DNA of 64,000 nt from Sulfobacillus thermosulfidooxidans DSM 9293. Lineage in GTDB: Bacteria > Bacillota > Sulfobacillia > Sulfobacillales > Sulfobacillaceae. The stretch lies in NCBI RefSeq assembly GCF_900176145.1, contig NZ_FWWY01000001.1:1907819-1971818 (forward strand), read 5' to 3'. Numbering within the stretch: the first letter of the stretch is position 1; every line of letters begins with the position of its first letter. Positions 26,023 through 35,660 of the stretch are shown in pieces. A program made the position numbers and the translations under genes. A model generated the notes under the pieces. The model saw only the letters and a list, made by a program, of their open reading frames with translations, searched no databases and was not told the origin of the DNA.

Positions 26023-26968
26023 ATTTTCCCCTCCGCTGAATTAACGATACGACGCCATCTGGTAAGAATAAGACTAAGGCTATAATGAGTAGTCCATAGA
26101 TCAATTGAAAATATTGCGGTTCAGAAATTCCGATCGCGTTATATAACCCATAGAGGACGATAGAACCCAAAACAGGACCACTCACGGTGCCAGCACCTCC
26201 AAATAAGGTAAAGACAATCGCTAAAATACTAATATTCAAATCAAACACGGTGCTGGGGTAAAAGACAGACAAATGCCAACCGAATATGGCTCCCGTGAGT
26301 CCAGCGATTAAGGCGGAAAGTAACCAGACAACAGACCGTGACCTCACTACAGCGATCCCCGCCATCGCGGCACTAACCGGATCCTCGCGAATGGCCATGA
26401 GAGCACGGCCAAAGGGCGCATTGCGAATGACGATTAAGAGCACAGTGGTTAACACGAGAACCACGACCATGGCGATATACGAGGTGAGCGGATGATAACT
26501 TTGCGTAAGCGATTCCCCATAAGGACCACCAGTGAGGTGCATCAACTGTGAATTCGATACGACATTGCTGAGCACTTCTGATGCCGCTAAAGAACTTATC
26601 GCGAAATATGCGCCCGATAGACGCAAAAGCGGTGAAAAGATAACGGCGATGACGACGGATAAAAGGCCGCCCATCACCACGGCCAAGAGTCCCGGTAAAT
26701 GCAGTAACTGGATACTCATGGCCATGCCATAAGCGCCAATACCAAAGAATCCGACATATCCAAATGGCAGATAACCGGTAAAGCCGTAGAGCAAGTTTAC
26801 ACCTTGCGCTAACGTCATGAAGGCCATCATTTGAAACAAAATGGCATGGTTGGCGTACACCAACGGCGAGAGAGAAAAACCGGCCAAGACTAATAACGGG
26901 ATAAGGCTGTTTGCCCAAAGCCTCTTGGAGGTATGGGGTTTTAAATGGGCACGTGGCGCATTAAGCAT
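26012..26968 (-). CDS. livM: Branched-chain amino acid-type ABC permease, LivM
   Basis: This 318-residue protein has about nine hydrophobic segments, with the LivM pattern GYLPFGYVGFFGIGAYG near residue 65 and the ATPase-contact segment GRALMAIREDPVSAAMAGI near 190. It overlaps livH by eight bases and livG by eleven, so the three are tightly coupled. It forms the channel with LivH. Confidence 0.9.
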   Translation of the reverse strand: MLNAPRAHLKPHTSKRLWANSLIPLLVLAGFSLSPLVYANHAILFQMMAFMTLAQGVNLLYGFTGYLPFGYVGFFGIGAYGMAMSIQLLHLPGLLAVVMGGLLSVVIAVIFSPLLRLSGAYFAISSLAASEVLSNVVSNSQLMHLTGGPYGESLTQSYHPLTSYIAMVVVLVLTTVLLIVIRNAPFGRALMAIREDPVSAAMAGIAVVRSRSVVWLLSALIAGLTGAIFGWHLSVFYPSTVFDLNISILAIVFTLFGGAGTVSGPVLGSIVLYGLYNAIGISEPQYFQLIYGLLIIALVLFLPDGVVSLIQRRGKYVP

Positions 26969-27836
26969 GGCGTACCCCCTTACCTAATAAGCCTGAAGGC
27001 TTCACCAACACAATGATGAGTAATAGGAGATAAGGAACGAGGACCGACCATGATGATAAATAGGTTTGCATCAACATCAATGAAATTCCGTAAACAAGTC
27101 CACCTAGAACCGATCCCAAGGGGTTTCCTAAGGATCCGATAACGACAATGGCAAAGGCAATCGTCGTGAGCCCAAGTCCAGAGGTGGGGTCGAGACTTCC
27201 GATCATAAAGGGACTGAGGACTCCGGACATGGCAGCAAGGGCTATGCCTAAAGAGAAAATAATGGCCGATGTCCGCTTTACGGGCAATCCACTGGCCATC
27301 GCTTCGTCACGGTTGCCCATGACGGCGCGTACGGCTTGACCGGTACGCGTGTAGTACAAAAAGAGATAAGTGAGAGCAATCATCAAGAGACTAACGCCCG
27401 CGGTAATAACCCAAACAATTTGGTAGCTTTGTCCCAGAAAATGCCACGGTGCATTACCAAAGACCGATAAGGGCAACGAACGCGGATTATCGCCGAAACC
27501 AATGACCATCAACGCTTCGAGCACTTGGGACAAGCCGAAAAATAAAATTAATGACAGCATTTCGGGATCCCGGGAACTCGTCAGCCTGGGAATAATCGGG
27601 AAAAACAAGGTAAGACCGAAAACAAAAAACAGCAGCAGCGCAACCACCAAGCTCACAACCGGATTAAGATGCAATGACGAATAAAGAACCACGGCCAGAT
27701 AGCCTCCCAATACTACGAAATCCCCATGGGCTAAATTGACCATTTGCATGACGCCGAAAATCAGATTAAGTCCTAAAGCCATAAATCCAAAAAATAGGCC
27801 AAATAGGATTCCGGAAATGAGACTATAAGTGAACAT
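26961..27836 (-). CDS. livH: Branched-chain amino acid-type ABC permease, LivH
   Basis: The 291-residue permease has the LivH start (LFGLFFGFMALGLNLIFGVM then NLAHGDFVVLGGY, here split) and the contact segment AVRAVMGNRDEAMASGL near 170. An ATG with GGAGGA upstream begins it, 83 bp after the binding-protein gene. A large hairpin lies in that gap. Confidence 0.9.
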   Translation of the reverse strand: MFTYSLISGILFGLFFGFMALGLNLIFGVMQMVNLAHGDFVVLGGYLAVVLYSSLHLNPVVSLVVALLLFFVFGLTLFFPIIPRLTSSRDPEMLSLILFFGLSQVLEALMVIGFGDNPRSLPLSVFGNAPWHFLGQSYQIVWVITAGVSLLMIALTYLFLYYTRTGQAVRAVMGNRDEAMASGLPVKRTSAIIFSLGIALAAMSGVLSPFMIGSLDPTSGLGLTTIAFAIVVIGSLGNPLGSVLGGLVYGISLMLMQTYLSSWSVLVPYLLLLIIVLVKPSGLLGKGVRHA

Positions 27837-27850
27837 AAAATCCTCCTACT

Positions 27851-27915
27851 AAGGGTTCCTGCAATCTTGAATAAACGGCATATGGCAGGTTGATGGGTTG
27901 ATTGCAGGAACCCTT
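27851..27915 (-). terminator. 16-bp perfect hairpin between binding-protein gene and livH
   Basis: AAGGGTTCCTGCAATC (27851-27866) pairs exactly with GATTGCAGGAACCCTT (27900-27915). It begins four bases after the binding-protein stop. Such intercistronic stems commonly protect the upstream mRNA or partly terminate, so that binding protein outnumbers permease. There is no long U-tract on the minus strand, so partial termination or mRNA stabilisation is more likely than a full stop. Confidence 0.65.
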
Positions 27916-27919
27916 TCCA

Positions 27920-29155
27920 TTAAGAATTGGGGGATGTCACAAACTTAACCGATACCTGTCCTTGGGACGTGGTGGTGATTTTGCCGACGGGCAAAGTTTC
28001 TCCAACCTGAGCCCCTTCGGAATTAATCTTAAAAGTGCCGTCCAATGTGGTCAGCGAACCCGAAAAGTGGCTGACCGCATGTCGTAGCGACAATTGGTTG
28101 AGGCTGTTGGCTGTTTCTAGTGTTTTTTGAATGATAAGCCCCGTGTTATAGCCAGCAATGCTTAAAAAGTTTGCGCTTTGACCCGTTTGCTGTTTATAAG
28201 CCGATTCGAATTGGGCGGTATTGAGTCCATAATTGACATGCGAAAAAGATAGAAGCGGAGGCGCCGGATACGTATAGACGTTGTTGATTGAGCTCGGGCC
28301 ATTGCTCGTCAGGAACAGTTGCGGTAACTGACCCGGGAATATGGTGAACACCATCTTAAAATGATCGCCGCTGGCCTTGAGTGCCTGAAGGAAGGCGATA
28401 TCGTTGTTGGGATAGCCTAGCTCAATGACCGCTTGAGGGTGGGTGTTAGCCATATTATTTAACAGGACCGAATAACTGGATGTGCTGGTTGGAACCCCAT
28501 TGTTATACACGGGAGTAATATTGGCAGCTTTCAATTTGCTTACCAATGTTTGATCTTGCGATTGGTCAAAATCGTTCGTCGCATAGACAATAGCGATGCG
28601 CGAATAGCCTTTCTTGATTAAATATTGCGCCAATGAATCAGGCCATAAACCTGAGGTCGGCAAGGAGGTTAAGACAATATAGGGATTAGACGGGGTGAAA
28701 AAGGAAGCGCCCGTGCCTGTTTGATCAAAAAGCAACATTTTATTTTCTTCGGCAATCGGGACAGCCACTGAGGTGAGCACGGAACCAAAGTCCGCGACGA
28801 GAACGTTGACGTGATTGACAGAGATTAATTGGGAATAAAGAGTTGTTGCGGTCGTCGGAGAGCTTTGATCATTATACGCGACGATTTTCACAGGAACCTT
28901 TTTGTTCAGCGCTTTAACGAAGACCCCGCCACTTTTGTCAACCTGTGAAGCCCAAAATTTTAACCCATTATATTCGGGCATGGACGAGGTAGCAAATGGT
29001 CCAGATTCCGCATACAGCGTGCCGATAGTAATATCTTTAATGTTTTGAGAACTCGGTGCAGATGTGGGTGAACTGCTGCTGCCACATCCGGCCAATGAGG
29101 CGGAGAGCAAAGCGGCCGAGATACCCAAGACGGCAGTGCTTTTTCGGCTAATCAT
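27920..29155 (-). CDS. ABC transporter substrate-binding lipoprotein (Leu/Ile/Val-binding family)
   Basis: This 411-residue protein has a lipoprotein signal with lipobox LAGC (Cys24) and a Ser-rich linker, then a Peripla_BP_6 fold: ITIGTLYAESGPFATS near residue 45 and the alternating sheets of type I binding proteins. It leads the liv-type operon and is the receptor on the outer face of the membrane. The usual amino-acid carboxylate-binding residues cannot be assigned with confidence from sequence alone, so the ligand is open. Confidence 0.9.
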   Translation of the reverse strand: MISRKSTAVLGISAALLSASLAGCGSSSSPTSAPSSQNIKDITIGTLYAESGPFATSSMPEYNGLKFWASQVDKSGGVFVKALNKKVPVKIVAYNDQSSPTTATTLYSQLISVNHVNVLVADFGSVLTSVAVPIAEENKMLLFDQTGTGASFFTPSNPYIVLTSLPTSGLWPDSLAQYLIKKGYSRIAIVYATNDFDQSQDQTLVSKLKAANITPVYNNGVPTSTSSYSVLLNNMANTHPQAVIELGYPNNDIAFLQALKASGDHFKMVFTIFPGQLPQLFLTSNGPSSINNVYTYPAPPLLSFSHVNYGLNTAQFESAYKQQTGQSANFLSIAGYNTGLIIQKTLETANSLNQLSLRHAVSHFSGSLTTLDGTFKINSEGAQVGETLPVGKITTTSQGQVSVKFVTSPNS

Positions 29156-29316
29156 CGTGTGTGCCTCCTATTTTATGAATCGACAGACAAGATGATAATA
29201 CTGCAAAATGAGTGACTTGATTCGATAAGACAATATTGAAAAATTATTCAGTACTTTATGTGAATAGTTATATCGATAGTACATGAAGTATGAAGAAACG
29301 ACAATTTATGACAATT

Positions 29317-29345
29317 AAATCTCGGTCCCGTGATGACCGAGATTT
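29317..29345 (-). terminator. Terminator-like hairpin after the Cys/Met PLP enzyme gene
   Basis: AAATCTCGGTC (29317-29327) and GACCGAGATTT (29335-29345) form an 11-bp stem. It lies about 90 bp beyond the stop of the PLP gene at 29436, and the minus-strand continuation is AATTGTCATAAATTG. The rest of this gap (29156-29435) should hold the promoter of the liv operon but shows no site I can name. Confidence 0.6.
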
Positions 29346-29435
29346 AACAGTTATGATTCGTCTTCTTTAAAATTGATCATTCGGTGAACCCATAATGCAT
29401 GATACGCCCACTGAGAGAAATTGAGACGAACGCCT

Positions 29436-30572
29436 TTAACCTTCCAAAGCTTGCTGAAAATCAGCGAGGAGATCATTAAGACTTTCGATACCCATGGACA
29501 CTCTCAACAGATCGTCCGTAATACCTTGTTGACGGCGTTCTTCTTCTGTGAGACTGGCATGGGACATCGTGGCCGGATGGCTAACGATGGTTTCTACACC
29601 GCCCAAACTCACAGCATATAAGGCATAATGAAGACGGTTAACAAAGGCCTTCCAATAATTGGGATCTTGAAAACGTAGGGAAAATACACAGCCCGGTCCC
29701 AGCGCCTGGGAATGGTGAAGAGCAGTGCCGTCATGACCGGGCAATCCGGGGTAATACACGTGCGCGATTTGGGGTTGGCTTTTTAGCCATCGGGTAAGAT
29801 ATTGAGCATTTTGTTGAGCACGATCCATGCGTACCCCTAATGTTTTAATCCCGCGGATAACGAGCCAACTGTCCTCGGGCCCTAATATCCCTCCCCAATC
29901 TTTTTGGATTTGGGCAAGCCTGTCGCCAAGTTGATTGTCCTTGACGACTACGAGTCCAGCTACCACATCACTATGGCCACCCAAGAATTTGGTAGCGGAG
30001 TGAATAACAATGTCGCATCCGAGTGTTAAGGGTCTTTGCAAGTACGGAGACATAAAGGTATTATCGGCAATCGTTAAAAGCCTGTGATGTTGCGCGATAT
30101 GAACAATGCCGCGAATATCAGTAATTTTCATGAGAGGATTGGACGGGGTTTCAATATACAATGCCCGGGTGCGGGGTGTTAGGGCGTTTTCAACGGCGGT
30201 TAAGTTTGTCATGTCGACAAAACTCGCTGAAAGACCGAATCGTTCCACCATCGTTGTCATCAGATGATAAGTGCCGCCATAAAGATCGTAGGGCAAAATG
30301 ATATGATCGCCTTGACCCAGTAACGTGAATACGGCGGCAATGGCTGCCATTCCTGAAGCAAAGGCGAAACCGCGGACGCCTTCTTCTAATTCCGCAATCG
30401 TATCTTCCAAGGCTTGACGCGTGGGGTTGCCGATGCGGCTATATGTCCAGCGTACAGGCGTATCCGCCAAATCCTGATGATATGTTGAACTGTGATAGAC
30501 AGGGATGCTGCTGGCCCCGGTGTATTTGTCCATCAGCGCGGGATTGTGAATAAGTTTCGTTAGCATGTCCAC
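29436..30572 (-). CDS. Cys/Met metabolism PLP enzyme (cystathionine gamma-synthase/lyase family)
   Basis: The 378-residue protein is a fold-type I PLP enzyme of the trans-sulfuration group: YSRIGNPTRQALE near residue 45, FASGMAAIAA near 78, TPSNPLMKITD near 150 and the PLP lysine in SATKFLGGHSDV near 200. The start is taken as the GTG at 30572, eight bases after AGGAGG; the upstream TTG is too close and the ATG at 30566 rather far. It may act as cystathionine gamma-synthase, gamma-lyase or methionine gamma-lyase, which cannot be separated here. A MocR regulator lies just upstream on the same strand. Confidence 0.87.
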   Translation of the reverse strand: MDMLTKLIHNPALMDKYTGASSIPVYHSSTYHQDLADTPVRWTYSRIGNPTRQALEDTIAELEEGVRGFAFASGMAAIAAVFTLLGQGDHIILPYDLYGGTYHLMTTMVERFGLSASFVDMTNLTAVENALTPRTRALYIETPSNPLMKITDIRGIVHIAQHHRLLTIADNTFMSPYLQRPLTLGCDIVIHSATKFLGGHSDVVAGLVVVKDNQLGDRLAQIQKDWGGILGPEDSWLVIRGIKTLGVRMDRAQQNAQYLTRWLKSQPQIAHVYYPGLPGHDGTALHHSQALGPGCVFSLRFQDPNYWKAFVNRLHYALYAVSLGGVETIVSHPATMSHASLTEEERRQQGITDDLLRVSMGIESLNDLLADFQQALEG

Positions 30573-30659
30573 GGACAATTCCTCCTTTAACTCTTAGGGT
30601 GCACTTTACGAGTTAAAGGCAATCACAACAAGAACCATGTTGTGACAAATGGTCTGTTC

Positions 30660-32093
30660 TCAAAGACCAAAGGAACCAGGAGTGTCTGTATAGGCCTTGA
30701 CGAGTCGAGAGAGCCGAGCCAGGCCAGTGTGAATGGCCATAGGATTTGCCGTGCTGACACAAAGCCTTATCCAATGACGAAATTGATCATCCGTGCCAAA
30801 GGCCAGTCCCGGGGCGAAGAGGACATCGCGTTTGGCCGCGTATTGATGAAAGGCGAGGGCACTGAGGGAGCGAGGGAGTTCGGCAAAGACATAAAAACCA
30901 TTATGAGGATTGCCCCAAATCGGGAAGCCTAGCTGCGGTAAAAGCTGTTTGGCAGTCTGGATGCGTTCTGCATAAACCTTGCGCACGGCTTGGATATATT
31001 GATCAATATTGCCGCTTCTCAACCAGCCTTCCACGAGTAATTGACTCACCGTCCCAGTATGTAAATCCCCTAGTTGTTTAATTTGGGTCAGTTGGTAAAT
31101 GAGATCTGGAGGCCCGGCAATTAATCCAACGCGTAGACCGGGAGCTAAAATTTTGGAGAAGGTGTTGATATAAATCACATGTTCTTCCGCGCCCTTGTAG
31201 GCTCTCAGAGGCAATGAATGCCCCGGAGCTAAAAAACCATAGGCATCATCTTCAATGATGGGTACATGATAGGAGATAGCGAGATCTAATAGAGCTTGTC
31301 GGGTCGCTTCACTCATGCTCACACTCGTCGGATTTTGATAATAGGGTTGCAAGTAAATCAGGCGGGTATCATGACGTGATAGGGCGTCTTTCATTTGTGC
31401 CGGATTCACGCCTTCGGTTCCCACGTCAATACCAATGATTTGCGCGCCGTGAGCCCGAAATATTTGCAGTGCCCCAGCAAAAGTGGGGGACTCGGTTATG
31501 ACGATATCGCCGGGTCGTATCCACAAACTACTTAATAAATCCAGTGCTTGTAGCGATCCGGATGTGATGAGAAGATGGTCTGGCGAAAGATGAAGATTGC
31601 GTCGTCCTAAAAATTCTTCGGCAATGGCTTCTCTTACGCGGTCGATACCCGCGGTCGGTGAATACGAAAAAACTTCACGGGTTCGCTGTGTAAAGAGTTC
31701 GCGAATGACGCTTTCGAGTTCAAAGATCGGTAACAGTGAGGCATCGGGCATGCCGATTTCAAAATTAAAGCGGGCTTGACTGGTCGCTGCCGACATTAAA
31801 TCGCTTAAGAAACTGGATACTGGCTTCGTTTGGGCTTGATTCCATTGGGTCAACGAGGAGCGTGCAATAGCGGTAGGCCACTGCGGAACATTGATGACTT
31901 GAGGAGGTGAAAAGGCATCCCATTTAATATAACCCATTGTTTCGAGCTCTTCCCACGCACGTCGAATTGTTGATCGACTAACCTGATACTGCTGAGCCAT
32001 TTGCCTTTCGGACGATAGGGTGTCTCCAATGCGCCAAACACCGTTTTCAATGTCTAAGCGAATTTTTTCGGCAACTTTTTGAAATGCTCGCAT
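30660..32093 (-). CDS. MocR-family regulator (GntR domain fused to aminotransferase)
   Basis: The 477-residue protein joins a GntR winged helix (residues 1-72, LSSERQMAQQYQVSRSTIRR) to a class I aminotransferase-like domain with the PLP lysine in NTFSKILAPGLRVG near residue 305. GGAGGGGGG precedes the ATG. MocR proteins sense PLP or an amino-acid adduct and control nearby PLP or amino-acid genes. Its neighbours are a Cys/Met PLP enzyme downstream and, divergent, a stand-alone aminotransferase that resembles its own C-terminal domain; either could be the target. Confidence 0.9.
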   Translation of the reverse strand: MRAFQKVAEKIRLDIENGVWRIGDTLSSERQMAQQYQVSRSTIRRAWEELETMGYIKWDAFSPPQVINVPQWPTAIARSSLTQWNQAQTKPVSSFLSDLMSAATSQARFNFEIGMPDASLLPIFELESVIRELFTQRTREVFSYSPTAGIDRVREAIAEEFLGRRNLHLSPDHLLITSGSLQALDLLSSLWIRPGDIVITESPTFAGALQIFRAHGAQIIGIDVGTEGVNPAQMKDALSRHDTRLIYLQPYYQNPTSVSMSEATRQALLDLAISYHVPIIEDDAYGFLAPGHSLPLRAYKGAEEHVIYINTFSKILAPGLRVGLIAGPPDLIYQLTQIKQLGDLHTGTVSQLLVEGWLRSGNIDQYIQAVRKVYAERIQTAKQLLPQLGFPIWGNPHNGFYVFAELPRSLSALAFHQYAAKRDVLFAPGLAFGTDDQFRHWIRLCVSTANPMAIHTGLARLSRLVKAYTDTPGSFGL

Positions 32094-32732
32094 GCACTTC
32101 CCCCCTCCTTCAAAAAATGAACGGATCGCGGATTAAGATGATGGGCTGGGATCAGATCGGGCTGTCATTTTGAGGAGATAGTTCGCGTTTTTTAGACAAA
32201 AATCCTGCTGTACCGATGCACGCATCTCGAAATGATGACTTACAAATAACACCATTGTACACCGTTGGATAAAATGGAACATTTTCTCGTTGTTCCCGTA
32301 TTGTAAGATTCTTTTAATCTGGTGCTTGGGCTTAATGTGTACAGCCGCGGTAGTTTATCCCAGCGAATGTCGGAACCCAGTCAAGCAAAATCGGTGATTT
32401 CTGCCGTAACCAGTAGAAAAGTCCCAGTCAAAGACCAACATTGTTGACTGTATTGTTGGCTGTATTGTTGCCTGAATGATGAAATCTGCTTACTAAAACA
32501 TATGAAGAAGTCTAAAAGGCTTGGCTCTATCCAGGCACGAAATACTGTCAGGAATGATAGACTAAAAGAAAACAGAAAAGTGATGGAGCACGTACGGTAT
32601 GATGGAGCAATACATGTAAGAAATCATTGACTGACGTGTCGGCATACTGTCAAAACAGTGGGCAACAGGATGATCTTTTAGGCCATGGGATGAACTCAAA
32701 GACAGCATGGATTAGAAAGGCGTGAGCAGAAA
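32094..32732. other. 639-bp intergenic region between divergent MocR and aminotransferase genes
   Basis: No open frame with a ribosome binding site was found. It holds three tandem 12-bp units at 32441-32476 and a 10-bp direct repeat TGATGGAGCA at 32581 and 32600. The size and repeats suggest a regulatory region serving both genes. No riboswitch or tRNA-like structure was recognised. Confidence 0.5.
32441..32476 (+). repeat. Three tandem 12-bp repeats
   Basis: The units TTGTTGACTGTA, TTGTTGGCTGTA and TTGTTGCCTGAA follow one another without gaps, differing at one or two positions. Regularly spaced direct repeats one helical turn apart are a usual form of MocR binding site, and a MocR gene faces this region. 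Confidence 0.6.
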
Positions 32733-34004
32733 ATGTCTGTATCAGAAATGAAATCCTCCTCTTCGCACAATTCCTTATTGTCCGGATCCACATTGGACTT
32801 TCAGCTTTCGAATCTTTTTGCCAGTGGTCTTGATTTTGCCAGGGGTATTGCAGCAAGCGACTTTACCTCCCTACCTGTCAATAAAGACGCGCAAATGATT
32901 GCTCTCGGTTTTGGGCTACCTGATCCGGAACTGTTTTCGATTGATGATCTGCGCGATGCCGCGGATAAGGCGCTACGAACCGATGGACTCAGGGCGTTAC
33001 AATATGGAGGAGGATCCGGCATGGCACAATTGCCGGAATGGATTCGAACCATTCAGGCGGCAAGACGCCAAATTCCATGTCAGCCCGGCGAATTAGTATT
33101 GACTCATGGCTCGTCACAAGCCATGGACCTGATTGCCCGGGTCTTTTTGAATCCCGGAGATGAAGTCTGGTTTGAACGGCCGACATATTTCGGTGCGATT
33201 AAAATTTTTGGTTTACGGGGTGCTGTAGAACGCGATTTTCCCATGGATGAGGACGGCCTGATTGTCGATGCTGTCCAGGAAGAATTGGCCCGTCGTCGCC
33301 GAAACGGTGAACCGTTACCCAAATTGTTTTATACCATCCCGAATTATCAAAATCCTAGCGGTCGGTCGATGACCTTAGCCCGGCGCCAGCAACTTATTCA
33401 TTTAGCACAACAATATCATTTCCTTATTGTCGAGGATGATGCCTATGGTGATTTGGGCTTTGATGGGGAAATGCTGCCAACTCTTCGCCAACTTTGTCCC
33501 AGTCACGTGCTGTATTTGAATACTTTCTCTAAAACCATCGCCCCGGGTTTTCGTGTTGGGTGGATTATGGCGCCAGCTGAGGCAGTGGCCAAGATCCGGG
33601 AAGTTAAGGCTGAAGGGGCAAATGGGGGATTTGTGCAAGAAGTTCTGAGCAGATTTTTAGAGTCCATTGACTATGAGGCTCACATTGCCCATCTAAAAAC
33701 CCATTACCAAAGTCGACGGGATGCTATGTTGGAGGCTTTGGAACGCGATTTCCGGGCCCTTTGTGAATGGACGAAACCGAGTGGAGGATTTTTTGTCTGG
33801 CTGACATTACCGAGTACTACGAGACTTTCTCAAATGATGGCATTCAGTGAAAAGATGGGGGTCAGTTTTGTGCCCGGAACAGCATTTTATGTGGGCGATG
33901 GGGGTCAAAATCATATTCGGCTTAGTTTTTCTCTGTATCCTCCAGAAGCCATTACCGAAGGAATGAAGCGACTTAAGCAGTTGATCGAATCTGTACAGCC
34001 ATAA
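32733..34004 (+). CDS. PLP-dependent aminotransferase, class I/II (MocR/2-aminoadipate type)
   Basis: The 423-residue enzyme has the class I fold: LTHGSSQAMDLIARVFL near residue 125, NYQNPSGRSM near 210, the pyridoxal Asp/Tyr in EDDAYGDLGF and the PLP lysine in NTFSKTIAPGFRVGW near 263. It resembles the aminotransferase half of MocR proteins and LysN-type enzymes of broad amino-acid/2-oxo-acid range. A good terminator follows. Substrate is unknown; it faces the MocR regulator across a long intergenic region. Confidence 0.88.
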   Translation: MSVSEMKSSSSHNSLLSGSTLDFQLSNLFASGLDFARGIAASDFTSLPVNKDAQMIALGFGLPDPELFSIDDLRDAADKALRTDGLRALQYGGGSGMAQLPEWIRTIQAARRQIPCQPGELVLTHGSSQAMDLIARVFLNPGDEVWFERPTYFGAIKIFGLRGAVERDFPMDEDGLIVDAVQEELARRRRNGEPLPKLFYTIPNYQNPSGRSMTLARRQQLIHLAQQYHFLIVEDDAYGDLGFDGEMLPTLRQLCPSHVLYLNTFSKTIAPGFRVGWIMAPAEAVAKIREVKAEGANGGFVQEVLSRFLESIDYEAHIAHLKTHYQSRRDAMLEALERDFRALCEWTKPSGGFFVWLTLPSTTRLSQMMAFSEKMGVSFVPGTAFYVGDGGQNHIRLSFSLYPPEAITEGMKRLKQLIESVQP

Positions 34005-34037
34005 TTTTTTCTAAATGGGCCCATGAATTCTGATGAG

Positions 34038-34075
34038 CAAGCGGAGCATTCGTGTCTCCGCTTGTAATTTTTTTT
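34038..34075 (+). terminator. Rho-independent terminator after the aminotransferase gene
   Basis: CAAGCGGAG (34038-34046) and CTCCGCTTG (34056-34064) form a 9-bp stem followed by TAATTTTTTTTG, a classic U-tract. Confidence 0.88.
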
Positions 34076-34264
34076 GAAGGGCGACTTCCGCCATCCTATT
34101 ATTGATAGGCAATATATTGACCATCTTTTTATTTAAAGAATTTTGTGGAAAATGATGAAATTATACGATGCCTTGCTCAGTCCGTGGCAAGATAAGCAAG
34201 AAAGATCAGACCAGATTTTCAATGCATTGATCTGATGATTTGTTAATAAGACGGTGTGATGTGA

Positions 34265-35656
34265 ATGGATCGACAAGGCATGACGTTAAATCGTCCCTGG
34301 CATATTGAATTATCAGGAATTGAGCCCATTCCCGATTCGGAGCGGCATGGTCAAATTCAGGATTTATTTTGGATTTGGTTTGCTGGCAATTTGGGATTAC
34401 TGGGTGTGGTGTATGGGGCGATGCTATCGAGTTTTGGACTCAATTTTTGGCAGGGACTTCTGGCTATTATTGTCGGGTCTTTATCGTTTTTGTTGGTGGG
34501 TTCATTTTCTGTAGCGGGACGGGATGGGGGTGTGCCCATGATGACGTTGTCCCGCTCAATTTTTGGTGTCTATGGGAATATCTTGCCGAATGTGGTCAGC
34601 TGGATTTCTTTGGTGGGATGGGAAACGATTACCGTTATTATCGGTACGCTTGGGTTAATGGCCTTATTTGGGGACGAGGGTCATGTATCTTACGGTACTT
34701 CCGCTGGCATTTCACTGAGCCTTATGGTCGGTGTAAGTATTATGGCCGGATTGTTAGGACAGGCCACGCTGGTGATTATCCAAAAGTGGGCGAGTTATCT
34801 GTTTGGCATCTTAACCTTGGTGGTGATTGGGTTTCTTCTGTCCCATACGGATTGGGCGCACTTGTTTCACCGTCCGGCGGGATCCTGGATCACGGGATTT
34901 GTGCCCGCGGTATCGATTATTATTGCGGGTACCGGATTAAGCTGGACCAATACTGCGGCCGATTACAGCCGATACCTTCCTCGAAGTGCCCGCGCCAAGA
35001 CGATTGTGGTGGCTTCGAGTGTGGGAGGTTTTATTCCGCTTGTCTTGTTGATGGGAGTGGGCATGTTGGCGGCCACGACGGAGCCGCGATTGGCGACGGC
35101 TTTAAATCCCCTGACGGTGCTAGGTCGGGAGATGCCATCATGGATGACGATTCCCTATTTTCTCACCGCGGCCGGGGGATTGGTTGTGGAGGCCGATCTC
35201 AGTTTATATTCTTCGGGATTAAATTTGTTAAATTTATTTATCCCTTTTGCCCGTTACCAAACGGTGGTGCTTGATGCTCTCATCATGGTCACCGGCACGA
35301 TTTACGTGCTATTCATTGCGAAGAACTTTCTTGGCCCCTTTGAAGCATTTGTAATCCTTTTGGGTGTGGGATTAGCGGCATGGGCTGGTATGTTTTTAGC
35401 CTTTCAACTGGTTGCCTATTTCCGCCGATTGCCCTTATATGTGGATGACGCCCATGTGCGCCGCATTCAGTGGCCAGCAACTTTCATTTGGATCGTCTCT
35501 GTTGGGATAGGTCTTCTCTATACTTCCTCTCCTTGGTTTTCTGGTCCTTTTGCGCAAGGAATCTTTGCGCATTCGAGCTTAGAGATTCTTATGACCTTTG
35601 CCATTAGCATGCTCGTGTATGGACTTTGGTTATGGAGTCATTCTCCTGCGAGGTAG
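34265..35656 (+). CDS. NCS1-family purine/pyrimidine permease
   Basis: The 463-residue membrane protein has about twelve helices and NCS1 features: the N-terminal IEPIPDSERHG, FWIWFAGNLGLLGV, MMTLSRSIFGVYGN near residue 95 and SWTNTAADYSRYLP near 225. It resembles cytosine/purine permeases (CodB type). It stops four bases before a PfkB kinase gene, so the pair is one transcription unit. The import of a nucleobase or nucleoside followed by phosphorylation is a reasonable reading; the NCS1 family also includes hydantoin and thiamine-related transporters. Confidence 0.88.
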   Translation: MDRQGMTLNRPWHIELSGIEPIPDSERHGQIQDLFWIWFAGNLGLLGVVYGAMLSSFGLNFWQGLLAIIVGSLSFLLVGSFSVAGRDGGVPMMTLSRSIFGVYGNILPNVVSWISLVGWETITVIIGTLGLMALFGDEGHVSYGTSAGISLSLMVGVSIMAGLLGQATLVIIQKWASYLFGILTLVVIGFLLSHTDWAHLFHRPAGSWITGFVPAVSIIIAGTGLSWTNTAADYSRYLPRSARAKTIVVASSVGGFIPLVLLMGVGMLAATTEPRLATALNPLTVLGREMPSWMTIPYFLTAAGGLVVEADLSLYSSGLNLLNLFIPFARYQTVVLDALIMVTGTIYVLFIAKNFLGPFEAFVILLGVGLAAWAGMFLAFQLVAYFRRLPLYVDDAHVRRIQWPATFIWIVSVGIGLLYTSSPWFSGPFAQGIFAHSSLEILMTFAISMLVYGLWLWSHSPAR

Positions 35657-35660
35657 ACTG

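Noticed and set aside
26373-26918. 181-codon frame inside livM
   Set aside because: Composition is abnormal (Arg, His, Cys rich), and livM has family motifs and matching overlaps.
33030-33060. tRNA-like GGATTCGAACC segment
   Set aside because: It lies inside the aminotransferase coding frame and no cloverleaf can be drawn around it. No tRNA was found anywhere in the window.
34369-35274. 301-codon frame overlapping the NCS1 permease
   Set aside because: It is a shadow frame rich in Cys, Trp and Gly within a gene that has clear membrane and family motifs.
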